Numbered from the stretch's first letter, positions 46,354 to 56,316 are shown. The stretch: DNA of 64,000 nucleotides from GCA-002712045 sp028112705 (GCA_028112705.1 JAOGYN010000008.1:20685-84684), one strand, 5' to 3'. The notes: generated from the letters alone by a model not told the origin. Program-made: numbers and translations.

Positions 46354-47253
46354 ATGCGCTACACTAATTTACCCGCCCCCTCGCCAGAGCATGGTTTGGG
46401 AAGGTATTTGCAGGAAATTAAGAAATTTCCCATGTTGGAGCGAGAGGAAGAGTTCATTCTCGCCAAAAAATGGGTCGATAATGGTGACAGTCAAGCGGCT
46501 CATAAAATGGTTACATCTCATCTTCGATTGGCTGCAAAAATTGCTATGGGATATCGTGGATATGGGTTGCCAACTTCTGAAATAGTTTCTGAAGCAAACG
46601 TAGGATTGATGCAGGCGGTTAAGAAATTTGACCCAGATAAAGGTTTTAGGCTTTCTACTTATGCAATGTGGTGGATAAGAGCTAGCATACAAGAATACGT
46701 TTTGAGATCATGGTCATTAGTTAAAATGGGTACAACTAGTGCACAAAAGAAGTTATTTTTTAATCTTCGCAAAGCAAAGAATAGAATTGGAGCGTTAGAG
46801 GAGGGAGATTTACGTGACCATAACGTTGCAAAGATAGCAAAAGATTTAAATGTTACAGAGAAAGAAGTCGTCTCAATGAACAGACGACTGACGGGTGGAG
46901 ATGCTTCTTTAAATGCGCGGGTGATGACTGATGGTGAAGGTGCTGCAGAATGGCAAGATTGGTTGGAGGATGAAACAGCCAATCAAGCAGCAAACTATGA
47001 AGAGAAGAATGAGTTAGACAACAGACGTGAATTACTCACTGAAGCTTTAACAATTTTAAATGATCGTGAGAAAGACATCATCTTAAAAAGAAAGTTACAA
47101 GAACCACCTCTAACCTTAGAAGAATTATCAAATTTGTATGATGTAAGTCGAGAGAGAATAAGACAAATTGAATTCCGTGCTTTTGAAAAACTGCAAATCA
47201 AGATGCGCGAACTGGCTATTAACAAAGGTATGTTGATCGAAACTAATCCCTAA
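46354..47253 (+). CDS. rpoH: Heat-shock sigma factor RpoH (sigma-32)
   Basis: 299 residues from the ATG at 46354; the frame opens two codons earlier at a TTG. The RpoH-specific start YTNLPAPSPEHGLGRYLQEI, region 2 (ATAMWWIRASIQEYVLRSW, here STYAMWWIRASIQEYVLRSW), the RpoH box (QKKLFFNLRKAK) and region 4.2 (LYDVSRERIRQIEFRAFEKL) are all present. It directs transcription of chaperone and protease genes under heat stress. Downstream of rluD; convergent with pepF. Confidence 0.96.
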   Translation: MRYTNLPAPSPEHGLGRYLQEIKKFPMLEREEEFILAKKWVDNGDSQAAHKMVTSHLRLAAKIAMGYRGYGLPTSEIVSEANVGLMQAVKKFDPDKGFRLSTYAMWWIRASIQEYVLRSWSLVKMGTTSAQKKLFFNLRKAKNRIGALEEGDLRDHNVAKIAKDLNVTEKEVVSMNRRLTGGDASLNARVMTDGEGAAEWQDWLEDETANQAANYEEKNELDNRRELLTEALTILNDREKDIILKRKLQEPPLTLEELSNLYDVSRERIRQIEFRAFEKLQIKMRELAINKGMLIETNP

Positions 47254-47291
47254 CATAGTAGGTGATTAATTTCATTTAATAATATTATTTA

Positions 47292-49130
47292 TTACTCCTC
47301 CATTTTCTCCAGTTCGTCTATCATCCTGGATATAACTGATAAACCTTTATTCCAAAATTTTGGATCGCTAGCATCTAGCCCAAAAGGTTTAAGCAGTTCG
47401 GAATGATGCTTAGATCCGCCTGCTTTGAGCATTTCAATATATTTCATTTCAAAATCTGCCGTACCTTCTTCATAAACTGAATAAAGTGCATTTACTAAAC
47501 CGTCCCCAAAAGCATAAGCATAAACGTAGAATGGCGAGTGTATGAAGTGTGGTACATAAGCCCAGAAAGTTTCATAACCCGGCATGAAATTAAAGCAAGG
47601 CCCTAAACTCTCTGCCTGTACGCTCATCCAAATTTCATTTATTTGATCAGAAGTTAATTCACCTTTTTTTCGAGCTTCGTGCAGCTTGCATTCAAAATCA
47701 TAAAAAGCAATTTGTCGAATGACTGTATTAATCATATCTTCGACTTTACTTGCTAATAAGATTTTGCGTTCCATAGTACTTTTAGCGTTACTTAAAATTT
47801 TATTAAATGTTAACATTTCCCCAAATACAGATGCTGTCTCTGCTAAAGTAAGGGGCGTGGAGCTTAATAACTCTCCCTGACTTGCAGCTAAAACTTGATG
47901 TACACCATGACCAAGCTCGTGCGCCAATGTCATTACGTCCCTAGGCTTACCCAAATAGTTCAGCATTATGTAAGGATGCACATTTGTAACTGTTGGATGA
48001 GCAAAGGCACCTGGAGCCTTACCAGGTTTAACCGCGGCATCAATCCAACCTTTCTGAAAGAAAGGTTCTGCAATCGCTGCCATTTCAGGTGCAAAATCTT
48101 TATATGCACTTAATACAGTTTCTTTGGCCTCATCCCAGCTAATAACTTTTGTGTCTTGGTTTGGCAAAGGAGCATTTCTGTCCCAAATTTCCATCTTTTC
48201 CAAACCCAGCCACTTAGTTTTTAATTTATAATATCTGTGGGAGGTGTCAGGATAAGAATTAACAACGGCATTTCGAAGAGCTTCGACCACTTCAGGCTCA
48301 ACGTCATTAGAAAGATGCCGTTCAAATTGTGGATTAGGCATTTTTCGCCAACGATCTTCAATTTCCTTATCTTTAGCTAGAGTATTCGTAATTCTAGAAA
48401 AAATATTAATATTTTTATTTAAAACTTTAGCGACCTCTTGGGCTCCAATTTCACGCTTTTCTCGATCGTTATCAGAAAAAAGGTTTAATGCACCTTCAAT
48501 GTTTAGTTCTTCGCCTGAGATAGTAAACTTTAAATCAGCAATAGTTTCATCAAAAAGGCGGTTCCAAGCGGATGCACCCACTACTGATTGATCGTGAAGG
48601 TATGCTTCTAATTCATCACTTAATTGATGTTTCTTCATTTTCCGTAAATTATCAAAAATTGGTTTAAAACGAAACAATTTAGTATTGTTTTTTAGTAAGG
48701 AATTTAATTTTTCATCATTTAAACGGTTTATTTCTAATGAGAAAAATACTAATTTACTTGAGGAATTTGTTATTTTTTCTTGCATATCTGCAAGAAACTT
48801 TGCTCTGTTATTATCTGTTGTGGATTGGTAATATTTGAGACCAGCAAAAGACATAATTCGACCAGAAATATTTTGAATTTTTTCATATCTTAAAATACAA
48901 TTTAAAAAACTATTTGATGATAGTTTGTTTAAATTATCTTTAAAATCGGTTTCGAATCTGATGCATTCTTCGTCTAACCATTTCAGGTCCTCGATTAATT
49001 TTTCGGAGGTTTCACTGGTATATAGGTCGTTTAGATTCCATTGAGGTAAATTTTTTATAGGAGTTCCACCGAGATCATTATTGTCTCTAACTAATTCTTT
49101 CATTTGCGCTTTATTTAGTTTTGAATACAT
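47292..49130 (-). CDS. pepF: Oligoendopeptidase F-type M3 metallopeptidase
   Basis: 612 residues of the M3B family. The zinc motif HELGH is in LAHELGHGVHQVLAASQG, with the downstream Glu in TPLTLAETASVFGEMLTF. C-terminal FAYVPHFIHSPFYVYAYAFG-like residues (WAYVPHFIHSPFYVYAYA) form the substrate cleft. It is a cytosolic endopeptidase for short peptides. It is longer than a minimal M3 enzyme in no unusual way. It appears monocistronic, with a 38-bp convergent gap to rpoH. Confidence 0.93.
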   Translation of the reverse strand: MYSKLNKAQMKELVRDNNDLGGTPIKNLPQWNLNDLYTSETSEKLIEDLKWLDEECIRFETDFKDNLNKLSSNSFLNCILRYEKIQNISGRIMSFAGLKYYQSTTDNNRAKFLADMQEKITNSSSKLVFFSLEINRLNDEKLNSLLKNNTKLFRFKPIFDNLRKMKKHQLSDELEAYLHDQSVVGASAWNRLFDETIADLKFTISGEELNIEGALNLFSDNDREKREIGAQEVAKVLNKNINIFSRITNTLAKDKEIEDRWRKMPNPQFERHLSNDVEPEVVEALRNAVVNSYPDTSHRYYKLKTKWLGLEKMEIWDRNAPLPNQDTKVISWDEAKETVLSAYKDFAPEMAAIAEPFFQKGWIDAAVKPGKAPGAFAHPTVTNVHPYIMLNYLGKPRDVMTLAHELGHGVHQVLAASQGELLSSTPLTLAETASVFGEMLTFNKILSNAKSTMERKILLASKVEDMINTVIRQIAFYDFECKLHEARKKGELTSDQINEIWMSVQAESLGPCFNFMPGYETFWAYVPHFIHSPFYVYAYAFGDGLVNALYSVYEEGTADFEMKYIEMLKAGGSKHHSELLKPFGLDASDPKFWNKGLSVISRMIDELEKMEE

Positions 49131-49232
49131 GATCTTCCCTTTAAAATTACTTACTACTCATATGTCGCATTATTAGATAAGTTCAAGATAGTTAGTATTA
49201 TTTAATTACACTATTTTTATTAACATTATTTA

Positions 49233-49919
49233 TTATTCTTGAATTGTTCCTTGATTTATTATTGCCCAAGCTACATTGATATCACTTAGTTTTTTGGTTG
49301 TAATTCTTAGTGCTTCCTCTGGGACACCTCGAGCAATCATTTGATCGGGATGATTTTCCCTCACGAGCTTTCTCCATGATTTTCGAATTTCTTCAACAGG
49401 CGTATTCGGATCAACCTCAAGTATATCATAAGGATCTTTAGGTGCATTAGGGACAAATCTTGATCTAATTCTTATAAAATTTATTTCTGGTATACTAAAT
49501 ATTTCAGAAACTTTCTGTAAGAATGCATTTTCAGCTGGATGATAATTGCCATCTGACAAAGCAATATGAAATAAACCTTCAATTAAATCACTTAGAGATT
49601 GGCGATCATTTTTAAACATAATTGCTATCTTGGTCGCATATGCTTCAAACCCTGCAACATCCTGCCTTGCCAAGTTAAAAACTTTTGCAGCCTGGCTCTC
49701 ATTTTTTTTTGGAATATTAAACACCTCTCTGAAGGCTGTTACTTCGTCTCTGGTAACTTCGCCATCTGCTTTTGCCATCTTGGCACTTAACGCAATTATG
49801 GCAATTGCAAATGCAACTGTGCGTTCTGGGGGGGTTTTTAACTTTTCAAATACATCTGATAAGCTTTCGCCTTTTGCCAGTGACGATAAGGCTGTTGCTA
49901 TACGAGACCAAAGTGTCAT
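49233..49919 (-). CDS. TerB/DnaJ-domain co-chaperone (DjlA/DjiA-like)
   Basis: 228 residues. An N-terminal TerB-like domain (about 30-150, AIIALSAKMAKADGEVTRDE, with the acidic repeat HIALSDGNYHPAENAFL) is followed by a C-terminal J domain (about 165-228) containing the HPD motif in ENHPDQM. This is the DjlA layout without the N-terminal membrane helix. J domains stimulate the DnaK ATPase; TerB domains may bind metal. It is upstream of the ImuA-like gene's 3' end on the same strand. Confidence 0.88.
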   Translation of the reverse strand: MTLWSRIATALSSLAKGESLSDVFEKLKTPPERTVAFAIAIIALSAKMAKADGEVTRDEVTAFREVFNIPKKNESQAAKVFNLARQDVAGFEAYATKIAIMFKNDRQSLSDLIEGLFHIALSDGNYHPAENAFLQKVSEIFSIPEINFIRIRSRFVPNAPKDPYDILEVDPNTPVEEIRKSWRKLVRENHPDQMIARGVPEEALRITTKKLSDINVAWAIINQGTIQE

Positions 49920-50035
49920 TTTATTTCATTTTATTCCATTTTATATCAAGATTATTCTTGAACATTAAGTTTTCAATAACCAGTTTGTTTATAATATGCG
50001 ATATTTTTTTATAGTTTAGCATCTTAATTAATTTA

Positions 50036-50662
50036 TTATAATTTTATTGTTTGGTAATTAGCGAACCCCTCTTTTTTTATAATTTCCCATTTCCCTGGTT
50101 TTATATTTTGAGCTTTGCAACATTCTAAATGCCATGCTGTATAGAATTTACTGTGATTAGCGGTGGCTTTCCATCTGCTTTCGACGCCTCTTGCTCCCCC
50201 ATTTTTTGGTGTTAACAAGAGTCCTAAGCATTTTTTATGTTCATATATGTCTGATTTTAAGGCTAAATGTAACCGCCTTACCGCAGTGAAATTTGGAATT
50301 TCAGGTAAATCGCAAACTACTAAAGGAATGTAGCTTGTTCTCAATATTTCCTCCATAGTCCAAAGCATATCAGTAAAATTTTTAACATTAATAAAAGTTA
50401 ATCGACCTGGGTTTATGAAGTTTGTAATTCCGTCGGCATTTAAATTATCAGGATTCCATTCTGTACGGATCCAAAAAATATGATTAGCCGTATTTTGAGC
50501 AATTATTAACGCTAATGTGGCACGTGAGAAGCCAAATATTTCATGTATTCTGCCAAGAGATAAGTTTAGATCTCCAATAAAGTTGATTGAAGGTTTGGTG
50601 TTTTCAATATTGCTATGAAATAAATTTATATTTTCCATGAGCTTGTTTATTATGTTCACCAT
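50036..50662 (-). CDS. Orphan ImuA-like (RecA-fold, degenerate Walker) protein
   Basis: 208 residues. The stretch LGRIHEIFGFSRATLALIIA matches the ImuA/RecA-like start (GRxHEixG) but the phosphate loop lacks the GxxxxGK[ST] residues. Later blocks IFWIRTEWNPDNLNADGI, FINPGRLTFINV, LWTMEEILRT, PLVVCDLPEI with TAVRRLHLALKS, and the C-terminal ESRWKATANHS and WHLECCKAQNIKPGKWEI follow the order expected of ImuA proteins. Normally imuA is with imuB and dnaE2 for damage-induced mutagenesis; neither is here. The function without partners is unknown. A Met at residue 9 is an alternative start. Confidence 0.6.
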   Translation of the reverse strand: MVNIINKLMENINLFHSNIENTKPSINFIGDLNLSLGRIHEIFGFSRATLALIIAQNTANHIFWIRTEWNPDNLNADGITNFINPGRLTFINVKNFTDMLWTMEEILRTSYIPLVVCDLPEIPNFTAVRRLHLALKSDIYEHKKCLGLLLTPKNGGARGVESRWKATANHSKFYTAWHLECCKAQNIKPGKWEIIKKEGFANYQTIKL

Positions 50663-50698
50663 TTGTTCGCAAGAACTTTTTAAATATTAATATTTTAT

Positions 50699-51772
50699 TT
50701 AATTAAATCGCTTGGGCGATAGTGCTTTAATAGTGCCTTTAGCTAAACTAGTAGAATTGCTTAAGATTAGCTCTGATGCTAACTGAGATGCAGCAGGGGC
50801 TGTCTGAAAACCATACCCTCCTTGACCGGCAAACCAAAAAAAATCTCTAGTACTTTTGTCAAAGCCGATTACTAGAGCGTGGTCCTGAGAAAAAGTTCTT
50901 AATCCGGCCCAACTGGTTTGCAAGCTGGTGATTTCATGATTAACCATTTTACTATATCGATCTATTCCTTCTGCCAAAACCATATCATCTGCAAATGCAT
51001 CGTGTGGATGCATTGGATCCTCTTCGCATGGCGATATTAACCAAGCGCCTGCATCTGGCTTGGCATACCATCTGTCTCCAGCTCCATGTACCATTGGCCA
51101 CTTGCCAATACTGTCAGCTGTAGGCGAGGGAACACGAGCAATTGATCGACGCATTGGGACGAAATCTAAGGGCTGCACATTAGCCATTAAAGCAACTTCG
51201 TCGACCCACGCGCCTGCTGCATTTATCAAGACAGTTCCTTCAAAACTTTCTTTATTTGTTTCAACCTGCCAGGATTTTGCTAATTTTTTTATATTATTTA
51301 CATTTGTTTTAGTTTTAATTATGCCATTATTTCGCCTGATCATTTTTGCAAAATCTTGTAATATCTTATCAGTATCCAAATCTGGGGCTTGTTTTAGGAA
51401 ACTGACATACTCTACAGACTTTGTATTGATAATAGGAAATAGATCTAATGCTTCGCTAATACTTATTTGTTCCAAGTTCATGGCATTAATTTCAGCAAGA
51501 AAACTATCTTTATCTTGTAATCGGCCAAGGCTCATTAAACCTCTATCAGTTAAATAGCCGCCTTTTTTATGGTAAGGTGTGCTTGCTTTGTTTAATTCTA
51601 CCACGATATCATTTCCGTAGTTTTCCAAAAACATTGCGGCAGAACGTCCACTGGCATGGTAACCAATTGAGTCTTCTGTTTCTAAAACGCACACTGATCC
51701 ATTAGGCGCTAATCTGCCACCTAATGATATCCCAGCAATGCCTCCACCGATAATTAAGAAGTCATATTTCAT
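50699..51772 (-). CDS. FAD-dependent amino-acid oxidase/dehydrogenase (DAO family, D-arginine dehydrogenase-like)
   Basis: 357 residues of the DAO fold. The FAD motif is IIGGGIAGISLGGRL (about 6-20); SIGYHASGRSAAMFLENYG resembles the DauA-type D-arginine dehydrogenases. NAAGAWVDEVA follows mid-protein and the C-terminal GFDKSTRDFFWFAGQGGYG block closes the site. It probably oxidises a D- or secondary amino acid to the keto acid or imine; specificity is inferred from similarity only. It is 36 bp before the ImuA-like gene, same strand. Confidence 0.82.
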   Translation of the reverse strand: MKYDFLIIGGGIAGISLGGRLAPNGSVCVLETEDSIGYHASGRSAAMFLENYGNDIVVELNKASTPYHKKGGYLTDRGLMSLGRLQDKDSFLAEINAMNLEQISISEALDLFPIINTKSVEYVSFLKQAPDLDTDKILQDFAKMIRRNNGIIKTKTNVNNIKKLAKSWQVETNKESFEGTVLINAAGAWVDEVALMANVQPLDFVPMRRSIARVPSPTADSIGKWPMVHGAGDRWYAKPDAGAWLISPCEEDPMHPHDAFADDMVLAEGIDRYSKMVNHEITSLQTSWAGLRTFSQDHALVIGFDKSTRDFFWFAGQGGYGFQTAPAASQLASELILSNSTSLAKGTIKALSPKRFN

Positions 51773-51895
51773 GTTTCAATGATAATCATTGGTTTATTTT
51801 AATACAATGATATTTTTGTTTTTAGATGCTGACATTACTTGCTCATAACTAGTCAATCGCTTAAGTTGGAGAAAATATTATTTTTGGAGTTTCTA

Positions 51896-53239
51896 ATGCG
51901 CTTAAGTCAGTACTTTTTACCATTATTAAAGGAAAACCCCACAGAAGCGCAAATCGTGAGTCATAGATTAATGCTTAGGGCTGGAATGATTAAGCAATCA
52001 GCTTCTGGAATATATTCTTGGCTTCCCATGGGATTTAAAATCTTGAAAAAGATTGAAGCTATTGTACATGAGGAGCAAATTAAAGCTGGCCATATACCAA
52101 TGTTAATGCCGACACTTCAATCAGCTGATCTCTGGAGAGAAAGTGGCCGTTATGATGACTATGGTGAAGAAATGTTGAGAATAAAAGATCGCCATGGTCG
52201 AGATCTACTTTATGGTCCAACAAATGAAGAGTTAATTACAGATATTTTTCGTTCTCATGTTAATAGTTACAGAGATTTACCGCTAACTTTGTATCACATC
52301 CAATGGAAATTTAGAGATGAAAGACGGCCACGTTTTGGTGTGATGCGAGGGCGGGAATTTTATATGAAAGATGGTTATAACTTCGATATTAATAAAGATG
52401 CCGCGATACATTCTTACAATAGACATATGGTAAGTTATCTTCGAACTTATGAAAGAATGGGATTAAAAGCGATCCCAATGCGTGCTGATACTGGTCCCAT
52501 TGGTGGAGATCACTCGCATGAGTTTTTAGTCTTGGCAGAAACAGGGGAATCTGAAGTCTTTTTTGACCAAAATATTTTAGATTTGCAATTAGGTCAGCGT
52601 ATTGTTGATTTTCAAAATATAGATGAGTGTCAGAAAATCGTAAATGAATGGACTACGCCCTATGCTAGAACAGATGAGACCCACAGTGTTTCAGAGTATA
52701 ATAAATCTGTACCCAAAGGTAGGCAAACCAGCAGCAGAGCTATAGAAGTTGGACAGATTTTTTATTTTGGTACTAAGTATTCGGATTCAATGGGCGCCCA
52801 CGTAAGTAATGCAGATGGAAGTAAAACATCTGTACATATGGGGAGCCACGGTATTGGTGTTAGCCGTTTGGTTGGTGCCATAATAGAGGCAAGTCATGAT
52901 GATAATGGAATTATTTGGCCAGAGGGGGTCACACCTTTTCATGTCGGTATTGTTAATCTAAAGCAAGGTGATGATGAAACAGATCACTTGTGTTCCAGTA
53001 TTTACAAAACTTTTACTGATCTTGGCTTTGATTGCTTGTACGATGACAGAGAGGAACGGGCAGGCACAAAGTTTGCTGCAATGGATTTGATTGGATTGCC
53101 CTGGCGTATTACTGTGGGTCCAAGGGGTATCAAAAATGGGGTTGTAGAACTCACTTCTCGAAGGTCTGGAGTAAGTACAGAGTTGTCTCCTGAACTTGCA
53201 ATTAAAAAAGTAACTGATATTTATAAATCACTTCGTTGA
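51896..53239 (+). CDS. proS: Prolyl-tRNA synthetase
   Basis: Start at the ATG at 51896 with GGAG (51886-51889) 6 nt upstream; the longer frame to 51839 is not supported. 447 residues: the class II motif 1/2 regions (LMLRAGMIKQSASGIYSWLP, FRDERRPRFGVMRGREFYMK) and motif 3 (GSHGIGVSRLVGAIIEA) are intact. It is the short alphaproteobacterial form that lacks the large editing insertion domain of E. coli ProRS. It is followed by lolC/E after 35 bp. Confidence 0.96.
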   Translation: MRLSQYFLPLLKENPTEAQIVSHRLMLRAGMIKQSASGIYSWLPMGFKILKKIEAIVHEEQIKAGHIPMLMPTLQSADLWRESGRYDDYGEEMLRIKDRHGRDLLYGPTNEELITDIFRSHVNSYRDLPLTLYHIQWKFRDERRPRFGVMRGREFYMKDGYNFDINKDAAIHSYNRHMVSYLRTYERMGLKAIPMRADTGPIGGDHSHEFLVLAETGESEVFFDQNILDLQLGQRIVDFQNIDECQKIVNEWTTPYARTDETHSVSEYNKSVPKGRQTSSRAIEVGQIFYFGTKYSDSMGAHVSNADGSKTSVHMGSHGIGVSRLVGAIIEASHDDNGIIWPEGVTPFHVGIVNLKQGDDETDHLCSSIYKTFTDLGFDCLYDDREERAGTKFAAMDLIGLPWRITVGPRGIKNGVVELTSRRSGVSTELSPELAIKKVTDIYKSLR

Positions 53240-53274
53240 ATTAGTTATATAAATTTATTTATAAAGGATTATTC

Positions 53275-54558
53275 TTGGTCGGATCTAAACCTTTTGCAAA
53301 ATATGAATGGCAAATGGCTTGGGCTTATTTGCGAACCAAAAGACGAGATGGTGGCATTTCTATAATGACATTAATTTCATTTATTGGAATTACTTTAGCT
53401 GTTTTTGCTTTGATTGTAACCCTGGCGGTAAGGTCGGGATTTAGATATGAATTCGTAAAAACTATTTTGGGAGCAAACGCTCACATTAGTATTTATAATC
53501 CAACATATTTTAGTCAAAATGGGATTAGTAGCCGCTTAATAAAAAATTACGACAATTTGACAAACAATATGACATCCTTAACAAATGTAAGCCTTGCTGC
53601 ACCGATAGTTAAGGGTCAGGTTATGGCTACGAAGGGCTCTAACAACTTGGGTGTCGAATTATTTGGAATAAGATCAAACGATCTTAAAAAAATTCCATTA
53701 ATAGCTAATCCGAAACTCGCAATTGGTAAAATAGCTAATTTTAATAATGGTGTTGCTATTGGAAGTGGAATAGCTCGCCAATTACATTTAATTCCTGGTG
53801 ATAAGTTAAAACTTATTTCACCAGATGGATTAAAAACAGCGTTTGGAACTGCGCCTCGTGTGCAAGATTTTGAAGTAGTTTATATTTTTGAAGTAGGTCG
53901 TTATGATATTGATAATACGCGTATATATATGCCCTTTAATAAGGCTCAAGTTTATTTGAATAAAGTTTCCGGTGCTGATGTGTTGGAAATTTTTGTGTCA
54001 AACCCAGATCAAATTGATAAGACAATTTTGGAACTCCGGGAATTAGCGAACCCAGGGTCGTTGTTTTGGACTTGGAAAGATCGATCTGGGGCATTTTTGA
54101 ATGCTTTGGAAGTAGAAGACAACGTCATGTTTGTAATTCTTTCAATATTAGTTTTGATTGCTTCACTCAATATAGTATCTGGCCTTATTATGTTGGTTAA
54201 AAATAAGAGTAAAGATATTGGAATATTGCGCACAATTGGTTTGTCAGAAGCATCAGTTCTTAGGATATTTTTTCTTTGTGGAAGCATGATTGGTGTTGTT
54301 GGCAGCATTTGTGGTGTTTTTTTAGGATGTTTATTTGTAGTGTATATTGATCAAATTTTCACCTTGATAAGTAGTTTAAGAGGTGCAGAAGTTTGGGATC
54401 CATCGGTGCGTTACCTTTCAAAATTACCCGCACGATTAGAAATTAAAGATGTTGTTGGTGCTATTTTTCTTTCAATTTCTTTGTCATTTATTGTTACTTA
54501 TTTTCCAGCAAGACGCGCTGCTCGTTTGAATCCTGTTGAGGCGTTAAGAAATGAGTGA
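53275..54558 (+). CDS. Lipoprotein-releasing ABC permease LolC/LolE
   Basis: 427 residues starting at TTG, with AAGGA about 8 nt upstream. An N-terminal helix (about 30-53, SIMTLISFIGITLAVFALIV) precedes a large periplasmic domain, then three C-terminal helices in an FtsX/MacB domain (from about 285) ending in YFPARRAARLNPVEALRNE, typical of LolC/E. It extracts lipoproteins from the inner membrane for LolA. A single permease, as in many alphaproteobacteria, could act as a homodimer. It overlaps lolD by 8 bp (ATGAGTGA). Confidence 0.92.
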   Translation: MVGSKPFAKYEWQMAWAYLRTKRRDGGISIMTLISFIGITLAVFALIVTLAVRSGFRYEFVKTILGANAHISIYNPTYFSQNGISSRLIKNYDNLTNNMTSLTNVSLAAPIVKGQVMATKGSNNLGVELFGIRSNDLKKIPLIANPKLAIGKIANFNNGVAIGSGIARQLHLIPGDKLKLISPDGLKTAFGTAPRVQDFEVVYIFEVGRYDIDNTRIYMPFNKAQVYLNKVSGADVLEIFVSNPDQIDKTILELRELANPGSLFWTWKDRSGAFLNALEVEDNVMFVILSILVLIASLNIVSGLIMLVKNKSKDIGILRTIGLSEASVLRIFFLCGSMIGVVGSICGVFLGCLFVVYIDQIFTLISSLRGAEVWDPSVRYLSKLPARLEIKDVVGAIFLSISLSFIVTYFPARRAARLNPVEALRNE

Positions 54559-55243
54559 ATTCAACTTAGAGCTTCGCGAAGTGACAAAGTCTTATAAGAT
54601 GTTAAAAACACATGAAGTGCCTGTTCTTCGAAATATTAATATGTTTGTTAAGAGCGGTGAAATGATCTCATTAGTTGGTCCTTCTGGAGCAGGAAAGTCG
54701 ACTCTTTTACATATAGCTGGTCTTTTGGATAGCCTTGACAGTGGCGAGATTATTATATGTGGAAAATCAATGACGCAAAGCTCTGAAAAATTGAGAACAA
54801 TTACCAGGAGAGATGAAGTAGGCTTTGTATATCAATTCCATCATTTGATAACTGAGTTTACCGCCCTAGAGAATGTAATGTTACCCCAATTGGCTGCAGG
54901 AAAAAATAGTTCTGAAGCTGGTATTTTTGCGAAAGAGTTGCTTGATGAGGTTGGCTTGTCTGATCGAATTCTTCATAAACCTGCTGAACTTTCTGGTGGT
55001 GAAAAACAAAGAGTTGCACTATGTAGAGCTTTTGCAAATAAACCAGTTATTTTACTAGCTGATGAGCCAACCGGAAATTTAGATGCCGCCTCATCTTTAA
55101 GTGTTTTCACATTGATAAAAAAAATGAGTAAAAAACTTGGAGTTTCCACTATTATTGCCACACATGACCTCGACTTAGCTAACCGTATGGATAAAATTTT
55201 ATACTTAAAAGGAGGTGTTTTATCCACCGCAGATTGCTTGTAG
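54551..55243 (+). CDS. lolD: Lipoprotein-releasing ABC ATPase LolD
   Basis: 230 residues. Walker A GPSGAGKSTLL, signature LSGGEKQRVALCRAFA, Walker B ILLADEPTGNLD (the Asn-Leu-Asp form typical of the LolD/MacB/FtsE group) and switch ATHDLDLANRM. It energises LolC/E. Its last 24 bp overlap the convergent membrane-protein gene. Confidence 0.95.
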   Translation: MSEFNLELREVTKSYKMLKTHEVPVLRNINMFVKSGEMISLVGPSGAGKSTLLHIAGLLDSLDSGEIIICGKSMTQSSEKLRTITRRDEVGFVYQFHHLITEFTALENVMLPQLAAGKNSSEAGIFAKELLDEVGLSDRILHKPAELSGGEKQRVALCRAFANKPVILLADEPTGNLDAASSLSVFTLIKKMSKKLGVSTIIATHDLDLANRMDKILYLKGGVLSTADCL

Positions 55244-56239
55244 ATTTAACCAATCATTCTTTGAAAGAACGCGCTTAGTCTGAATAGTATTTTCTTGGTT
55301 AACAAGCTTTGATGTTGCTTCACCTGTAATATCTTTGGCGTAAGCGTAAGGCTTGGGATCCACATTAGATAATTCAAACTCTTTAAGTATTATTTTAGTA
55401 TCAGGCATGACCTGTTCTTTAGACAGAAGATACTTTGCATATTCTGCCAATACATTATTATCTAACTTCCCAGTTGTTAAGAATCTTAAAACTATGCTTG
55501 TTCCAGCGAATGAAAGTAACTTTGTCATTGGATCATTAAGATCAAGAATTGTTTTTTCTATTATTGCAAAACCTGCCACAACTTCGGGCACTTCAAAATC
55601 CTCTACTATTGTTCGGTTCAAAAGAATAAATTTTCCAGGTAAATGAGTTGATGTTCTTACCCCCTCTGAAAATACTAAAATTTTTATACCGCTATTTGGG
55701 AAAAGGCGCCTTTCTAATCGATATAACGGATTTGTGTCAGATTCTAATTTACATGGTGGCCCTGAAAGCTTTGTAATCTGTTGTATCAGGCGCTCTCCAA
55801 TTTGTTTTCTTTGTTCTTCATATACTAAACCACTGGTGTGTTTAGTTAAAATATTTGGTAACCAAAAGATCAACAGAACCGCTATAAAAAATGACGTGAT
55901 TAATAAAGTTAAAATCCGCAGCCTTCCTGGACTTGGTCGCCTGCGCTTGATAGAGCTTCTCACCTCCTCTATGGCTTCAATCATCGCCTCATCTTCTATT
56001 TCTATTTTTTCTGCACCAGATGTATTTGGGCTATATATAGCGGGATGCTTTGCTGGATTGGTTCTAACTACTGCTGGTAGAGACCAATGAGTCAGGGGGC
56101 TGCCAGTGAAGTCAGAGAGTATTAATGACGCATTTCCAAAGGTAACCAGTACTTCAATGCTTTGACTTTCTGTTGTTTCGCGCCAAAGCCCAGTCGCTTC
56201 CAAACGCTCATACTTTTCTAATGCAGTCATTTTTAACAT
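55220..56239 (-). CDS. Single-pass membrane protein, possible M48-peptidase-like remnant
   Basis: 339 residues. A soluble N-terminal segment (about 1-100) has SLILSDFTGSPLTHWSLPAV with proline- and acid-rich stretches, then one helix (about 108-128) and a C-terminal domain. The sequence GIKILVFSEGVRTSTHLPGK, then FILLNRTIVEDFEVPEVVAG, resembles the region before the zinc motif in M48-like peptidases, but the expected HExxH is missing (VAGFAIIEKTILD). Homologues in roseobacters are called hypothetical. No function can be assigned. It is convergent with lolD, overlapping by 24 bp. Confidence 0.65.
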   Translation of the reverse strand: MLKMTALEKYERLEATGLWRETTESQSIEVLVTFGNASLILSDFTGSPLTHWSLPAVVRTNPAKHPAIYSPNTSGAEKIEIEDEAMIEAIEEVRSSIKRRRPSPGRLRILTLLITSFFIAVLLIFWLPNILTKHTSGLVYEEQRKQIGERLIQQITKLSGPPCKLESDTNPLYRLERRLFPNSGIKILVFSEGVRTSTHLPGKFILLNRTIVEDFEVPEVVAGFAIIEKTILDLNDPMTKLLSFAGTSIVLRFLTTGKLDNNVLAEYAKYLLSKEQVMPDTKIILKEFELSNVDPKPYAYAKDITGEATSKLVNQENTIQTKRVLSKNDWLNLQAICGG

Positions 56240-56316
56240 CCAATATAATTTTAAACTGGGCTATAATTTAAGATAATATCAAAAATACTATTTAAAGATA
56301 GATATCGAAAAATAAT

